Source: Streptomyces fumanus (GTDB lineage: Bacteria; Actinomycetota; Actinomycetes; Streptomycetales; Streptomycetaceae). From it: a DNA stretch of 64,000 nt. The notes below the pieces were generated by a model. That model was not told the origin of the DNA and did no database searches. It worked only from the letters and a program-made list of their open reading frames with translations. The stretch spans positions 62,001 to 126,000 of the forward strand of contig NZ_BNBI01000002.1 in the NCBI RefSeq assembly GCF_014655295.1, written 5' to 3'. Each line of letters opens with the position of its first letter. Position 1 is the first letter of the stretch. The translations under genes and the position numbers were made by a program. This document shows positions 50,163 through 58,992 of this stretch, in pieces.

Positions 50163-51031
50163 GCCGCCGCCTCCGCCCGTCGGACGATCCGCCCCACCCA
50201 CCACAGGCCGAGCCCCTCCAGCGCACCGCCCGCCAACAGGCAGCCCAGGCCCGCCCCGCTGTGCAGCAGCACGCGCAACGGGTCGGCCCCGAGGGCGACG
50301 CCGAGCAGCAGGCCCAGGGCGGGCAGGCCGGCGAGCATCGCGGCGGTGGCGCGGGCGCCCGCCAACTGCGCCCGCAGGTCGGCCCGCTGGTCCCGCTCCG
50401 CACACAGCGCCGCCTCCAGTCGGTCGAGCCCGGCCGCGAGGCCGGCGCCCTGGTCGACGGCCACCCGCCAGCACGCGGCCAGTCCCCGCAGCCCGTCGGC
50501 GCCCGGCTGCCGGGCCGCCGCCGTGAGCGCGCCCGGCACGTCCCCGCCGAACCGGGCCGCCGCCAGCACCGCCGTACGCCCGTCGCCGAGCCCGAGGGAG
50601 CCACGCGCGGCGTGCAGCAGTGCCTCGCCCGGTTGCCGCCCCGCCCGTACCTCCCCCGCGACCGCCGCGCACAGGGCGATCACCGCGTCCTGCCGTCGCT
50701 CGCGCATCCGTCGGGCTCGGCCGCCGAGCCGTACCCGCCGCAGCAGCGGCACCCCGGCCGCCCCCGCGAGGACCGGCAGGAACGAGGCGCCCAGCACCGC
50801 CAGCACCGCTCCCGCCACCAGCGCCCACCACTCGGGTCGCAGCCGCCCGCGGAGCCGGCGCAGTGCGTCCGTCACCCCGGGGACACCCGGCGGTCCGGTC
50901 CCGATCGCCCCGCCGCCCGCGAGCAGCAGCCGGGCCCGCCTGGCCCCGGAGTCCCGGCCTCCGGTGAGCCACACCGCCGCCCCGAGACAGGCCACGGCCG
51001 CGCTCATCGGCACCTCGGTCATTCCGGTCAT
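50159..51031 (-). CDS. tadB: TadB-like type II secretion F-domain protein
   Basis: The 290-residue protein has the T2SSF domain (AVIALCAAVAGEVRAGRQPGEALLHAARG; GLRGLAACWRVAVDQGAGLAAGLDRLEAAL) between hydrophobic helices. The ATG at 51031 overlaps the tadA stop (ATGA). It pairs with TadC. Confidence 0.9.
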   Translation of the reverse strand: MTGMTEVPMSAAVACLGAAVWLTGGRDSGARRARLLLAGGGAIGTGPPGVPGVTDALRRLRGRLRPEWWALVAGAVLAVLGASFLPVLAGAAGVPLLRRVRLGGRARRMRERRQDAVIALCAAVAGEVRAGRQPGEALLHAARGSLGLGDGRTAVLAAARFGGDVPGALTAAARQPGADGLRGLAACWRVAVDQGAGLAAGLDRLEAALCAERDQRADLRAQLAGARATAAMLAGLPALGLLLGVALGADPLRVLLHSGAGLGCLLAGGALEGLGLWWVGRIVRRAEAAA

Positions 51032-52431
51032 CCGTCTCCCCCTGTGTCCCGTGTTCCGTCCGTTTCCGGGCGTCCCGCGCGCAGCAGCTCCCGCAGTCGC
51101 GCCCAGCCCCGCTCGTACGCGAACGCCTCCGCCCCCCACCGCAGTGCGGGGACCGTCCGCACCAGCCCTGAGGGGTCCCGTTCCAGCACCCGCACCTCCG
51201 CGATCCGCCGGCGGCCGGTCCGGTCCCGCACCAGGTGCAGGACCACCGACAGTGCCGCGGCCACCTGGCTGTGCAGGGCGGACCGGTCGAGCCCGGCCGC
51301 CGTACCGAGCGCTTCCAGCCGGGCGGGGACGTCCGCCGCCGCGTTGGCGTGGACCGTGCCGCAGCCCGCGTGGCCGGTGTTGAGCGCCGCCAGCAGATGG
51401 ACCACCTCGGGGCCGCGGACCTCGCCGACGACGAGCCGGTCCGGGCGCATCCGCAGGGCCTGCCGCACCAGGTCCTCCAGGGTCACCAGGCCCGCGCCCT
51501 CCTGGTTGGCGGGTCTGGCCTCCAGACGTACGACGTGCGGGTGGTCCGGGCGCAGTTCCGTGGAGTCCTCGGCGAGCACGATCCGCTCGTCCGGTCCGAC
51601 CAGGCCGAGCAGTGCGCTCAGCAGCGTCGTCTTGCCGCTGCCGGTGCCCCCGCTGACCAGGAACGACGCCCGGGCCTCCAGCAGCGCCCGCAGCACCCGG
51701 TCCCCGCCCGGCGGCACGGTGCCCGCCGCCGTCAGCTCCTCCAGCGTGAACGCGCGGGGCCGCACCACCCGCAGGGAGAGGCAGGCACAGCCGACGGCGA
51801 CCGGGGGCAGCACCGCGTGCAGCCGGGTCCCGTCGGGCAACCGGGCGTCCACCCACGGCCGGGCGTCGTCGAGCCGCCGGCCGGCGACCGCCGCGAGGCG
51901 CTGCGCGAGCCGCCGTACCGCGCCGGCGTCGGCGAAGCGGACGGTCGTCAGCTCCAGTCCGCCGCCGCGGTCCACCCAGACCCGGTCGGGGGCGGACACC
52001 AGCACGTCGGTCACCGAGGCGTCGGCGAGCAGCGGCTCCAGTGGTCCGCTGCCGACCAGTTCCGAGCGCAGGTGCTCGGCGGTGCCGAGGATCTCGGCGT
52101 CCCCCAGGACGCGGCCCTGTTCCCGCAGGGCCTGTGCCACCCGCGCGGGCGTCGGTTCCGCCCCGCTCTCGGCGAGCCGACGCCGCACACCGTCGAGCAG
52201 CCCCGACGGCAACGCGGGCTCCGCACCCGCAGCGGGCAGCCGTGCCCGCCCCACCGAACCCGCACCCGCACCCGGCAACCGAGCCCGCCCCACGACACCC
52301 TCACCCGCACCCGGCAACCGCACCCGCCCCACCGCACCCTCCCCCAAACCCAGGTCACGCTCCGCCGAACCCTCCTCCCGACCGAAGCCCCGCCCCGCCA
52401 AACCCCCCGCACCCCCGGCAACCCCCCTCAC
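51028..52431 (-). CDS. tadA: TadA/CpaF-type secretion ATPase
   Basis: This 467-residue hexameric ATPase powers pilus assembly. The core has Walker A SGGTGSGKTTLLSALL, the Asp box LAEDSTELRPDHPHVVRLEAR, Walker B MRPDRLVVGEVRGPEV and the His box NTGHAGCGTVHANAA. The start GTG at 52431 overlaps the ssd stop (GTGA). The first 80 residues are a Gly/Arg low-complexity region with three repeats of the form VGRxRLPxAG. Confidence 0.93.
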   Translation of the reverse strand: MRGVAGGAGGLAGRGFGREEGSAERDLGLGEGAVGRVRLPGAGEGVVGRARLPGAGAGSVGRARLPAAGAEPALPSGLLDGVRRRLAESGAEPTPARVAQALREQGRVLGDAEILGTAEHLRSELVGSGPLEPLLADASVTDVLVSAPDRVWVDRGGGLELTTVRFADAGAVRRLAQRLAAVAGRRLDDARPWVDARLPDGTRLHAVLPPVAVGCACLSLRVVRPRAFTLEELTAAGTVPPGGDRVLRALLEARASFLVSGGTGSGKTTLLSALLGLVGPDERIVLAEDSTELRPDHPHVVRLEARPANQEGAGLVTLEDLVRQALRMRPDRLVVGEVRGPEVVHLLAALNTGHAGCGTVHANAAADVPARLEALGTAAGLDRSALHSQVAAALSVVLHLVRDRTGRRRIAEVRVLERDPSGLVRTVPALRWGAEAFAYERGWARLRELLRAGRPETDGTRDTGGDG

Positions 52432-53531
52432 CCCGCCGCCACCTCCACCAACGCCCGCTCCCAGAACCCCCGGCAGAAGCGGGCCAGTGGTCCTCTCCCG
52501 GTCGCGCCCGGCGGTTCCTTGCCCTCGCTCGCGCGGAGCAGCCCCGCCTCCACCGGGACCTCGCCCGCCAGGGGCAGCCCGAGCAGCCGGGCCACCTCGC
52601 GGTCGTCGAGCCCGGGTGCGTACGGCCCCCGTACCGCGACGCGCAGGTCGGCCAGGACCATGCCGACGGCGGAGGCGACCCGCGCGGCCGCCGCGACGGC
52701 CCGCAGTTCGCCGGGGACGACGAGGAGTCCGAGGTCGAGTTGGGCGAGGATCTCGGCGACCCCGTCGTCGACCCGGCGCGGCAGGTCGACCACGACCGTC
52801 CCGCCCCGGCGCCGCGCCGCGGCGAGCACCGCCCGTACGGCCTGGGGCGGCACGGCGACGCAGTCCCCGCGGTCCCAGCTCAGCACCCGCAGGGAGTGCA
52901 GTTCGGGCAGCGACTCCTCCAGGGCGCCGCCGCCGAGCCGTCCGCGTGAGGCGGCGAACGCGGGCCAGCGCAGTCCCTCGGTGGTCTCGCCGCCGAGCAG
53001 CACGTCGAGGCCGCCGCCCAGTGGGTCGGCGTCCACCAGGAGGGTGCGCAGCCCCTCGCGCGCGGAGGTGACGGCGAGCGCGCAGGCCAGGGTGGAGGCC
53101 CCGGCACCGCCCCGGCCGCCGATGACGCCGACGGTGAGGGCGGGCCGGCCGACGCCCTCGGCGACGTCGGCGATGCGGTCGACCAGCCACTGCTCGCCGT
53201 CGGGCAGCATCAGGACGTGGTCGGCGCCGATCTCGACGGCCCGCCGCCAGACCCCGGGGTCGTCCTGGTCGCGGCCGACCAGCACCACCGCGGGCCGGCG
53301 GGCGGCGCCCCGCACGCCCCGCGCGGCGTCGTCGCCGACCAGGACGAGCGGTGCCGCCTCCCAGTGGCCCCGGCGCGCCGGCACCGAGGGGTGGACCTCG
53401 GGTGTGGCGCCCGCCGCCGCGCACAGGCGCAACAGGTCGTCCAGGAGGTCGGCGTCCTCGGTGATGATCAGTGGTCCGCCCGGCCGGCCTCCCGCGGCGG
53501 GCGGCGGATCGTGTGTGACGGTTCCGGTCAT
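52428..53531 (-). CDS. ssd: Septum-site-determining protein Ssd / CpaE-like ATPase
   Basis: The 367-residue protein has an N-terminal receiver-like half (LIITEDADLLDDLLRLCAAAGATPEVH) and a C-terminal ParA/MinD-like domain with a deviant Walker A (VIGGRGGAGASTLACALAV) and DADPLGGGLDVLLGGE. In mycobacteria the orthologue Rv3660c affects septum formation; in Tad loci the CpaE role is pole localisation. First gene of the minus-strand operon ssd-tadABC-pilin-tadE; start ATG 53531. Confidence 0.92.
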   Translation of the reverse strand: MTGTVTHDPPPAAGGRPGGPLIITEDADLLDDLLRLCAAAGATPEVHPSVPARRGHWEAAPLVLVGDDAARGVRGAARRPAVVLVGRDQDDPGVWRRAVEIGADHVLMLPDGEQWLVDRIADVAEGVGRPALTVGVIGGRGGAGASTLACALAVTSAREGLRTLLVDADPLGGGLDVLLGGETTEGLRWPAFAASRGRLGGGALEESLPELHSLRVLSWDRGDCVAVPPQAVRAVLAAARRRGGTVVVDLPRRVDDGVAEILAQLDLGLLVVPGELRAVAAAARVASAVGMVLADLRVAVRGPYAPGLDDREVARLLGLPLAGEVPVEAGLLRASEGKEPPGATGRGPLARFCRGFWERALVEVAAG

Positions 53532-54119
53532 GCTGCGCTTCCCCCTCGGCTGTGCGTTCGCGCGGCTCCTGTCGGACCCGGCGAATCGTGAACGTGTCGA
53601 AGAACCGGCGGCCGCCCTCCATATGGGCGGCCGACGAAAACCGGCCATACGCGCCCGGCTAACGGAAGCGACGGCGAACTCTCGCGGCGCCGCCGGGACG
53701 CGTTGCAATCACGGTGCAACGAACCGGGAAATCGTGTGGATCTTGGTGGATAACTGTGGACAACCGCACGGCTTGTGAATATCGCCGTCACCCATACCGG
53801 TGAGCCCGTCCACTCCGTGTACGACTTCCGCAGAGCAGTCCCACGGCTACACAGCGTCACCGATCAGGAACATGCCAACAGACCGGGCAGCGTCGGCGCC
53901 GCACGGCGGACGGGGCCCGGCCAAGACAGGAAAACCCACCCGGACATGCGACGACCCCCGCCGGGGGGGAGAGCGGGGGTCGTCTCCACGGCCGACTCGG
54001 GGGGGGAGGAGTCGGACCGGGTTAGCACGGTCGCGAACGATCCGTGACTTCCATGGTGTACCCGAGAGCCCTCTCAGGCAAACCAACGCGCCCCACCTTA
54101 CGCCGAATGGGCTGCGCCT
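53532..54119. other. 588-bp intergenic region between ssd and the HAD phosphatase
   Basis: The region holds the divergent promoters for the Tad operon and the HAD gene. It contains an AT-richer segment (53700-53780, TTGGTGGATAACTGTGGACA-like) and two G/C hairpins (53951-53983; GACTC/GAGTC 53995-54015) but no convincing coding frame. The hairpins lie close enough to the HAD start to be part of its leader RNA. Confidence 0.55.
53951..53983. terminator. Strong hairpin upstream of the HAD gene
   Basis: ACGACCCCCGC (53951-53961) and GCGGGGGTCGT (53973-53983) form a perfect 11-bp stem with an 11-nt G-rich loop. It may be a terminator or an attenuator in the HAD leader. Confidence 0.6.
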
Positions 54120-54953
54120 ATGCTCGGGGGCGTGGAAAACCACTCGTTGCCCCGCACAGCGGCCTTCTTTGATCTGGACAAGACGGTCATTGCGAAGTCG
54201 AGCACGCTGACGTTCAGCAAGTCGTTCTACCAAGGCGGTCTGATCAACCGACGGGCCGTCTTGCGTACCGCTTACACCCAGTTCGTCTTCCTCGCGGGCG
54301 GCGCCGACCACGACCAGATGGAGCGGATGCGCGAGTACCTGTCCGCACTCTGCCGCGGCTGGAACGTACGCCAGGTCAAGGAACTCGTCGCCGAGACGCT
54401 GCACGACCTGATCGACCCGATCATCTACGACGAGGCCGCCTCCCTGATCGAGGAGCACCACGCCGCCGGCCGCGACGTGGTGATCGTCTCCACGTCCGGG
54501 GCCGAGGTGGTCGAACCGATCGGCGAACTGCTCGGCGCCGACCGCGTGGTGGCCACCCGCATGGTCGTGGGCGACGACGGCTGCTTCACCGGCGAGGTGG
54601 AGTACTACGCGTACGGCCCCACCAAGGCGGAGGCCATCAAGGAACTGGCCGCCTCCGAGGGGTACGACCTCGCCCGCTGCTACGCCTACAGCGACTCGGT
54701 GACCGACCTGCCGATGCTGGAGTCGGTCGGGCATCCGCACGCCGTCAACCCGGACCGCGCGCTGCGCCGCGAGGCCCTCGCGCGGGAGTGGCCGATCCTC
54801 GACTTCCACCGGCCGGTACGGCTCAAGCGGCGCATCCGCGGCCTGTCGGTGCCGCCGCGCCCGGCACTGGTCGCCGCCGCCGCGATAGGCGCCGCGGCGG
54901 CCACCGCGGGGCTCGTCTGGTACGCCAGCAGGCGCCGGGCGGCCCCGGCCTGA
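54120..54953 (+). CDS. HAD-IB family phosphatase (SerB/CicA-like), membrane anchored
   Basis: The 277-residue protein has the HAD motifs: nucleophile DLDKT (AAFFDLDKTVIAKSST), motif II VIVSTSGAEVV, Lys in GPTKAEAIKEL and motif III CYAYSDSVTDLPMLESVG. The last 25 residues are a hydrophobic helix (LVAAAAIGAAAATAGLVWYA) followed by Arg. It is the conserved Streptomyces protein labelled morphological-differentiation-associated next to the Tad locus. Start ATG 54120, with an alternative GTG 54132. Confidence 0.92.
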   Translation: MLGGVENHSLPRTAAFFDLDKTVIAKSSTLTFSKSFYQGGLINRRAVLRTAYTQFVFLAGGADHDQMERMREYLSALCRGWNVRQVKELVAETLHDLIDPIIYDEAASLIEEHHAAGRDVVIVSTSGAEVVEPIGELLGADRVVATRMVVGDDGCFTGEVEYYAYGPTKAEAIKELAASEGYDLARCYAYSDSVTDLPMLESVGHPHAVNPDRALRREALAREWPILDFHRPVRLKRRIRGLSVPPRPALVAAAAIGAAAATAGLVWYASRRRAAPA

Positions 54954-55371
54954 TCTCGCGGAAGGTCGCTTACGTCCCGTTTGAACCTAAAAGTAAAGAA
55001 GTGCGGGCAGGACTTCCGGTTGTTCCCCTCCTGGAGTACAAAGGACTCAACGGCCCGCGAGACCGAGGAACATCCGAAAGGACCACCTTAAGAACGCACA
55101 TGGCCCCACGGACCGAGCATGTGCACCGGGCACCCACGCGACGTCGACCCGTCGATTACGGGCCAGCCGCACCAGGTACGGGCAAAGTCCCCGACCTGAT
55201 GGGCAACACATCGAGGACGCTTGGTAACCCGGCGGACATGCCAGCGGCGGTACGGTAACGCGTACCGCCGCATCTCTGTGCGCCGTCTCTCTGTGCGCCC
55301 GCCCGGAAAGCCTCCGCCTCGCAGCCGCCCCCCTCCCCCGGACCGCCGCCGGCCCTGCGCTCCGCGTCGCG
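54954..55371. other. 418-bp intergenic gap with a hairpin and a possible small ORF
   Basis: A 52-codon frame (55100-55258; MAPRTEHVHRAPTRRRPVDY at its start) exists with GAAAGGA too far upstream (about 16 nt) to be convincing. A strong hairpin (GCGGCGGTACG 55244-55254 with CGTACCGCCGC 55261-55271) overlaps its stop and probably ends transcription from the Fic-like gene or the HAD gene. TCTCTGTGCGCC is directly repeated near 55272-55300. Confidence 0.5.
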
Positions 55372-56211
55372 TTACGCCGCCCCGCGCTGCAGCGCCTCGC
55401 ACACGGCCGTCGACTCGCGGGCGCCCAGCTCGACCGCGCGTCCGCAGTGCGCGATCCAGGCGGCCATCCCCTCGGGCGTCCCGGAGACATAGCCGTCGAG
55501 CGCCGCCAGATAGGCCGCCCGGCCCAGCTCGGCGTGCCCGACCTCGGCCGGGCAGACGGACTTGGGGTCCAGGCCGCTGCCCACCAGGACGACGCGTTCG
55601 GCCGCGCGCGCGACCAGGCCGTTGTGGGACGTGAAGGGACGCAGCGCGAGCAGTTCGCCGTGCACGACGGCGGCCGTCACCAGCGCCGGCGCGGAACCGC
55701 CCGCGATGATCAGCTCCGCGAGCCCCTCCAGGCGGCCGTGCGCCTCCTGGGCGCTCGGCAGCGGCAGCTCGACCAGCGGCTCGTCGACCGGCTCGCCCGC
55801 CTGCCGGGGACGGCCCACGTGGTCGGCCTGGTCCGCCGCCGCCACCAGGTGCAGCCGGGCCAGTACCCGCAGCGGCGACTGGCGCCAGACGGACAGCAAC
55901 TGGCCCGCCTCGGCGGTCAGCCGCAGCGCCGCGCCGATGGCGCGCGCCTCGCCGTCGCCGCTGAAGTCGGAGCGCCGGCGCACCTCCTCCAGGGCCCAGT
56001 CCGCGCCGGACAGCGCGCCCGAGCCGCGGGCGCCGCGCAGCGCCGCCTCGGAGGTGATCTCGTTGCTGCGGCGCCGCATGATCCGGTGGCCGTAGACCCG
56101 GTCCACGGCCTTGCGCACGGACTCCACCGACTCGGCCACGCCGGGCAGCGTGCCCAGGGCCGCCAGGGGGTCACCCTTGCTCGAGCTCGTTCGCGAGCTT
56201 GGCGTACTCAT
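55372..56211 (-). CDS. Degenerate Fic/Doc-fold protein (actinobacterial 'oxidoreductase')
   Basis: The 279-residue, Ala-rich helical protein carries one Fic-like stretch: LRPFTSHNGLVARAAERVVL. The canonical Fic motif HPFxxGNGRxxR is altered (Arg for the catalytic His, Leu for Arg), so AMPylation activity is unlikely. The annotation oxidoreductase seen for orthologues is not supported by any visible nucleotide-binding motif. Start ATG 56211; alternative at 56229. It is divergent from the MinD-like gene with a 101-bp gap. Confidence 0.75.
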   Translation of the reverse strand: MSTPSSRTSSSKGDPLAALGTLPGVAESVESVRKAVDRVYGHRIMRRRSNEITSEAALRGARGSGALSGADWALEEVRRRSDFSGDGEARAIGAALRLTAEAGQLLSVWRQSPLRVLARLHLVAAADQADHVGRPRQAGEPVDEPLVELPLPSAQEAHGRLEGLAELIIAGGSAPALVTAAVVHGELLALRPFTSHNGLVARAAERVVLVGSGLDPKSVCPAEVGHAELGRAAYLAALDGYVSGTPEGMAAWIAHCGRAVELGARESTAVCEALQRGAA

Positions 56212-56312
56212 GAGTACGACCCTACGCACCCGGACACCGCACCCCTCGAAGGAGTGGTCTTCCTCACGCGCGCGTGCTCCTCGCCGTCACCGCGCGGCTA
56301 CTGTTAGTGAAC

Positions 56313-57305
56313 ATGAGAATTGCTTTCGTCGGGAAGGGCGGCAGCGGCAAGACGACCCTGTCCGCGCTGCTCATCCGCCATCTCGCCGCCACCGGCGCGC
56401 CCGTCGTCGCGATCGACGCCGACATCAACCAGCACCTGGGGGCCGCGCTCGGCCTGGACGAGGCGGTGGCGGCCCGGCTGCCCGCGATGGGCGAGCACCT
56501 CCCGCTGATCAAGGAGTACCTGCGCGGCACCAACCCCCGGATCGCCTCCGCCGAGACGATGATCAAGACGACCCCGCCCGGCGAGGGCTCGGCCCTGCTG
56601 CGGGTGCGCGAGGACAACCCGGTGTACGACGCCTGCGCCCGGCCGGTGGAACTCGACGGGGACCCGGTCCGTTTGATGGTCACCGGGCCCTTCACCGACG
56701 CCGACCTGGGGGTCGCCTGCTACCACGCCAAGACGGGCGCGGTGGAGCTGTACCTCAACCACCTGGTCGACGGCCGTGACGAGTACGTCGTCGTCGACAT
56801 GACGGCGGGTTCGGACTCGTTCGCCTCCGGCCTGTTCACCCGCTTCGACATCACGTTCCTCGTCGCCGAGCCGACCCGGAAGGGGGTCTCCGTCTACCGC
56901 CAGTACAAGGAGTACGCCCGCGACTACGGCGTCACGCTCAAGGTCGTCGGCAACAAGGTGCAGGGTAAGGACGACCTCGACTTCCTCCGCGACGAGGTCG
57001 GGGACGACCTGCTCGTCACCGTGGGGCACTCGGACTGGGTGCGGGCCATGGAGAAGGGCCGGCCGCCCCGGTTCGCCCTGCTGGAGGACGCCAACCGCCG
57101 CGCCCTGCGCCTGCTGCACACGGCCGTCGACGTGACGTACGGGCTGCGGGACGCGGAGCGCTACACGCGTCAGATGGTGCACTTCCATCTGAAGAACGCC
57201 CACGCCTGGGGCAATGAGCGCACCGGAGCCGACCTGGCCGCGCAGGTCGACCCCGGTTTCGTCCTCGGCGGCCTCGGCGAGGAGGCCGCCGCCGCCCCGG
57301 CGTGA
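56313..57305 (+). CDS. CooC/MinD-like ATPase
   Basis: The 330-residue P-loop ATPase starts MRIAFVGKGGSGKTTLSALL, the deviant Walker A (KGGxGKTT) of MinD/CooC proteins. It has the switch VVVDMTAGSDSFASGLFTRFDITFLVAEPTRKGVSVYRQY and a helical C-terminal part (RYTRQMVHFHLKNAHAWGN). CooC members insert nickel; others handle metal or partition. The target here is unknown. Start ATG 56313. Confidence 0.88.
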   Translation: MRIAFVGKGGSGKTTLSALLIRHLAATGAPVVAIDADINQHLGAALGLDEAVAARLPAMGEHLPLIKEYLRGTNPRIASAETMIKTTPPGEGSALLRVREDNPVYDACARPVELDGDPVRLMVTGPFTDADLGVACYHAKTGAVELYLNHLVDGRDEYVVVDMTAGSDSFASGLFTRFDITFLVAEPTRKGVSVYRQYKEYARDYGVTLKVVGNKVQGKDDLDFLRDEVGDDLLVTVGHSDWVRAMEKGRPPRFALLEDANRRALRLLHTAVDVTYGLRDAERYTRQMVHFHLKNAHAWGNERTGADLAAQVDPGFVLGGLGEEAAAAPA

Positions 57306-57390
57306 CCGCCCGGTGGGACATGCGCCGCGTGGGGGGACGTAAGGCGTCCGCTGGGACGCGCGCCCCCGGTGGGACGTGCGCCGCCGGGAG

Positions 57391-58659
57391 TCACGGCTTG
57401 GCGGCCGGCGCTCCCGGCACGCCCTTGGGCGCCGGGGCGGGGTCGGCCGACAGGTAGGACGCCCAGCCCTTCTTCGGGGCCTGGCCGACCTTCAGGGCCC
57501 GCAGCTTGCGCAGGGTCTCGGGGTCCTGGGCGTCCAGCCAGTCGACGAGCTGGCGGAAGGAGACGCAGCGCACGTCGTCCTTGACGCACACCGCCTCGAC
57601 CACCTCCTGGACGGCGCGCATGTACGTGCCGCCGTTCCAGGACTCGAAGTGGTTGCCGATGATCAGGGGCGCGCGGTTGCCGTCGTACGCCCGCTGGAAG
57701 CCCTGGAGGAGGCCGTCGCGCATCTGGTCGCCCCAGTACTCGTACATGTCGGGGTCGCCCTGGGTGCTGGTGCCCGACTGGTTGACCATGAAGTTGTAGT
57801 CCATGGTGAGCTGCTCGTAGGAGTGCCCGGGGAACGGCACGAGCTGCATGGACAGGTCCCACAGCCCGCGCTTCTTCTTCGGCCAGACCTGGTTGTCGAC
57901 GCCGCTGCTGTCGTAGCGGAAGCCCAGTTCGGCGGCGGCCCGGGTGAAGTTCTTCCGGCCCTCCAGGCACGGGGTGCGGGCGCCGATCAACTCCTTGTCG
58001 TAGTCGAAGGGCAAGGGTGCCGCCGTCCGCGACCCGGTGTTGGTCCGCCAGGTCTTCACGAACTGCTTGGCCTGGGCGATCTCGTCCTTCCACTCCTCCA
58101 CCGACCACTCGTCGACGCCGCCCGCGCCGCAGAAGTGACCGTTGAAGTGGGTGCCGATCTCGTGGCCCTCCTGCCAGGCCAGGCGCAACTGCTCGACGGT
58201 GTCGGCGATGCCCTGCGCGTCGTTGAAGCCGATGTCGGAGCGGCCCGGGGAGTGCTGCGGCGGCCGGTACAGGTCCCGTTTCTCCTCCGGGAGCAGGTAT
58301 ACGCCGCTCAGGAAGAACGTCATCGTGGCGTTGTTCTCCTTGGCCACCTCGCGGAAGTGGGAGAACAGCTTCTGGCTGTCCTCCCCCGCGCCGTCCCAGG
58401 AGAACACCACGAACTGCGGGGGTTTGCGGCCGGGCCGCAGCCGCTCGGGTCTGGGCAGGTTCGGCTGGGCTCCGGTGTACGCGGTGGAGCCGTCGCCGAT
58501 CAGCCGGACGGCGTTCTTGGGCGCCTGGGCCTGTCCGCCCTTCTGCGGGCCGTGGGCGGCGTCTCCGGAATCCTCGCTGCCGGTTCCGCAGCCTGCGAGC
58601 GTCGCGGCGCAGAGCGCGGCGATCGCGGTGCCCGCGGCGATCTTCTGGGTGGCGGCCAT
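57391..58659 (-). CDS. Polysaccharide deacetylase-family lipoprotein
   Basis: The 422-residue protein has a lipoprotein signal (IAAGTAIAALCAATLAGC) and a carbohydrate esterase 4-like fold: PPQFVVFSWDGAGEDSQKLFSHF (metal Asp), GHEIGTHFNGHFCG (His pair) and a long C-terminal part (YNFMVNQSGTSTQGDPDMYEYWGDQM; APLIIGNHFESWNGGTYMRAVQEVVEAVC). It probably deacetylates an extracellular glycan. Start ATG 58659 after AAGGTGGG. Confidence 0.9.
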   Translation of the reverse strand: MAATQKIAAGTAIAALCAATLAGCGTGSEDSGDAAHGPQKGGQAQAPKNAVRLIGDGSTAYTGAQPNLPRPERLRPGRKPPQFVVFSWDGAGEDSQKLFSHFREVAKENNATMTFFLSGVYLLPEEKRDLYRPPQHSPGRSDIGFNDAQGIADTVEQLRLAWQEGHEIGTHFNGHFCGAGGVDEWSVEEWKDEIAQAKQFVKTWRTNTGSRTAAPLPFDYDKELIGARTPCLEGRKNFTRAAAELGFRYDSSGVDNQVWPKKKRGLWDLSMQLVPFPGHSYEQLTMDYNFMVNQSGTSTQGDPDMYEYWGDQMRDGLLQGFQRAYDGNRAPLIIGNHFESWNGGTYMRAVQEVVEAVCVKDDVRCVSFRQLVDWLDAQDPETLRKLRALKVGQAPKKGWASYLSADPAPAPKGVPGAPAAKP

Positions 58660-58992
58660 GTCCGCCCACCTTCTTCCTTCTCTCGGGCTTCTTCGGGCTT
58701 CTCTCGGGCCAATCGCTGATGAGCGCGGCCAAGGTCGCACGGGATCGAGAAGGAATTAATACGACAAGCCGATCAAATGCGTGGATCACCATGATGAGTG
58801 ATCCATTACTCCATTTGCGCGATAAATTTATTCTCGCCCTTTACTTTGCATTACGATCCATTTACCCGACGCGACCGTTCGCGCGGGTCATCCCGCCGCT
58901 GTACGCCGTGACCCACGGCCGCGACCACCCCCGCCCCGCGCGGGGACCCCCCAGACCGCGACCGCGCAGCCCCGGAGGAGACGGGAAACACC
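58660..58992. promoter_or_regulatory. AT-rich regulatory region upstream of the SulP-carbonic anhydrase gene
   Basis: This 333-bp gap is far more AT-rich than the rest of the window between about 58745 and 58870. It contains the inverted repeat TGGATCA (58782-58788) and TGATCCA (58799-58805) with a 10-bp spacer, and further ATCCATT copies (58801, 58856). Most likely an operator plus promoter for the downstream transporter. Confidence 0.6.

Noticed and set aside
55100..55258. 52-codon ORF after the HAD gene
   Set aside because: No correctly spaced ribosome site, atypical composition and a terminator-like hairpin overlapping its stop; kept only as a remark.
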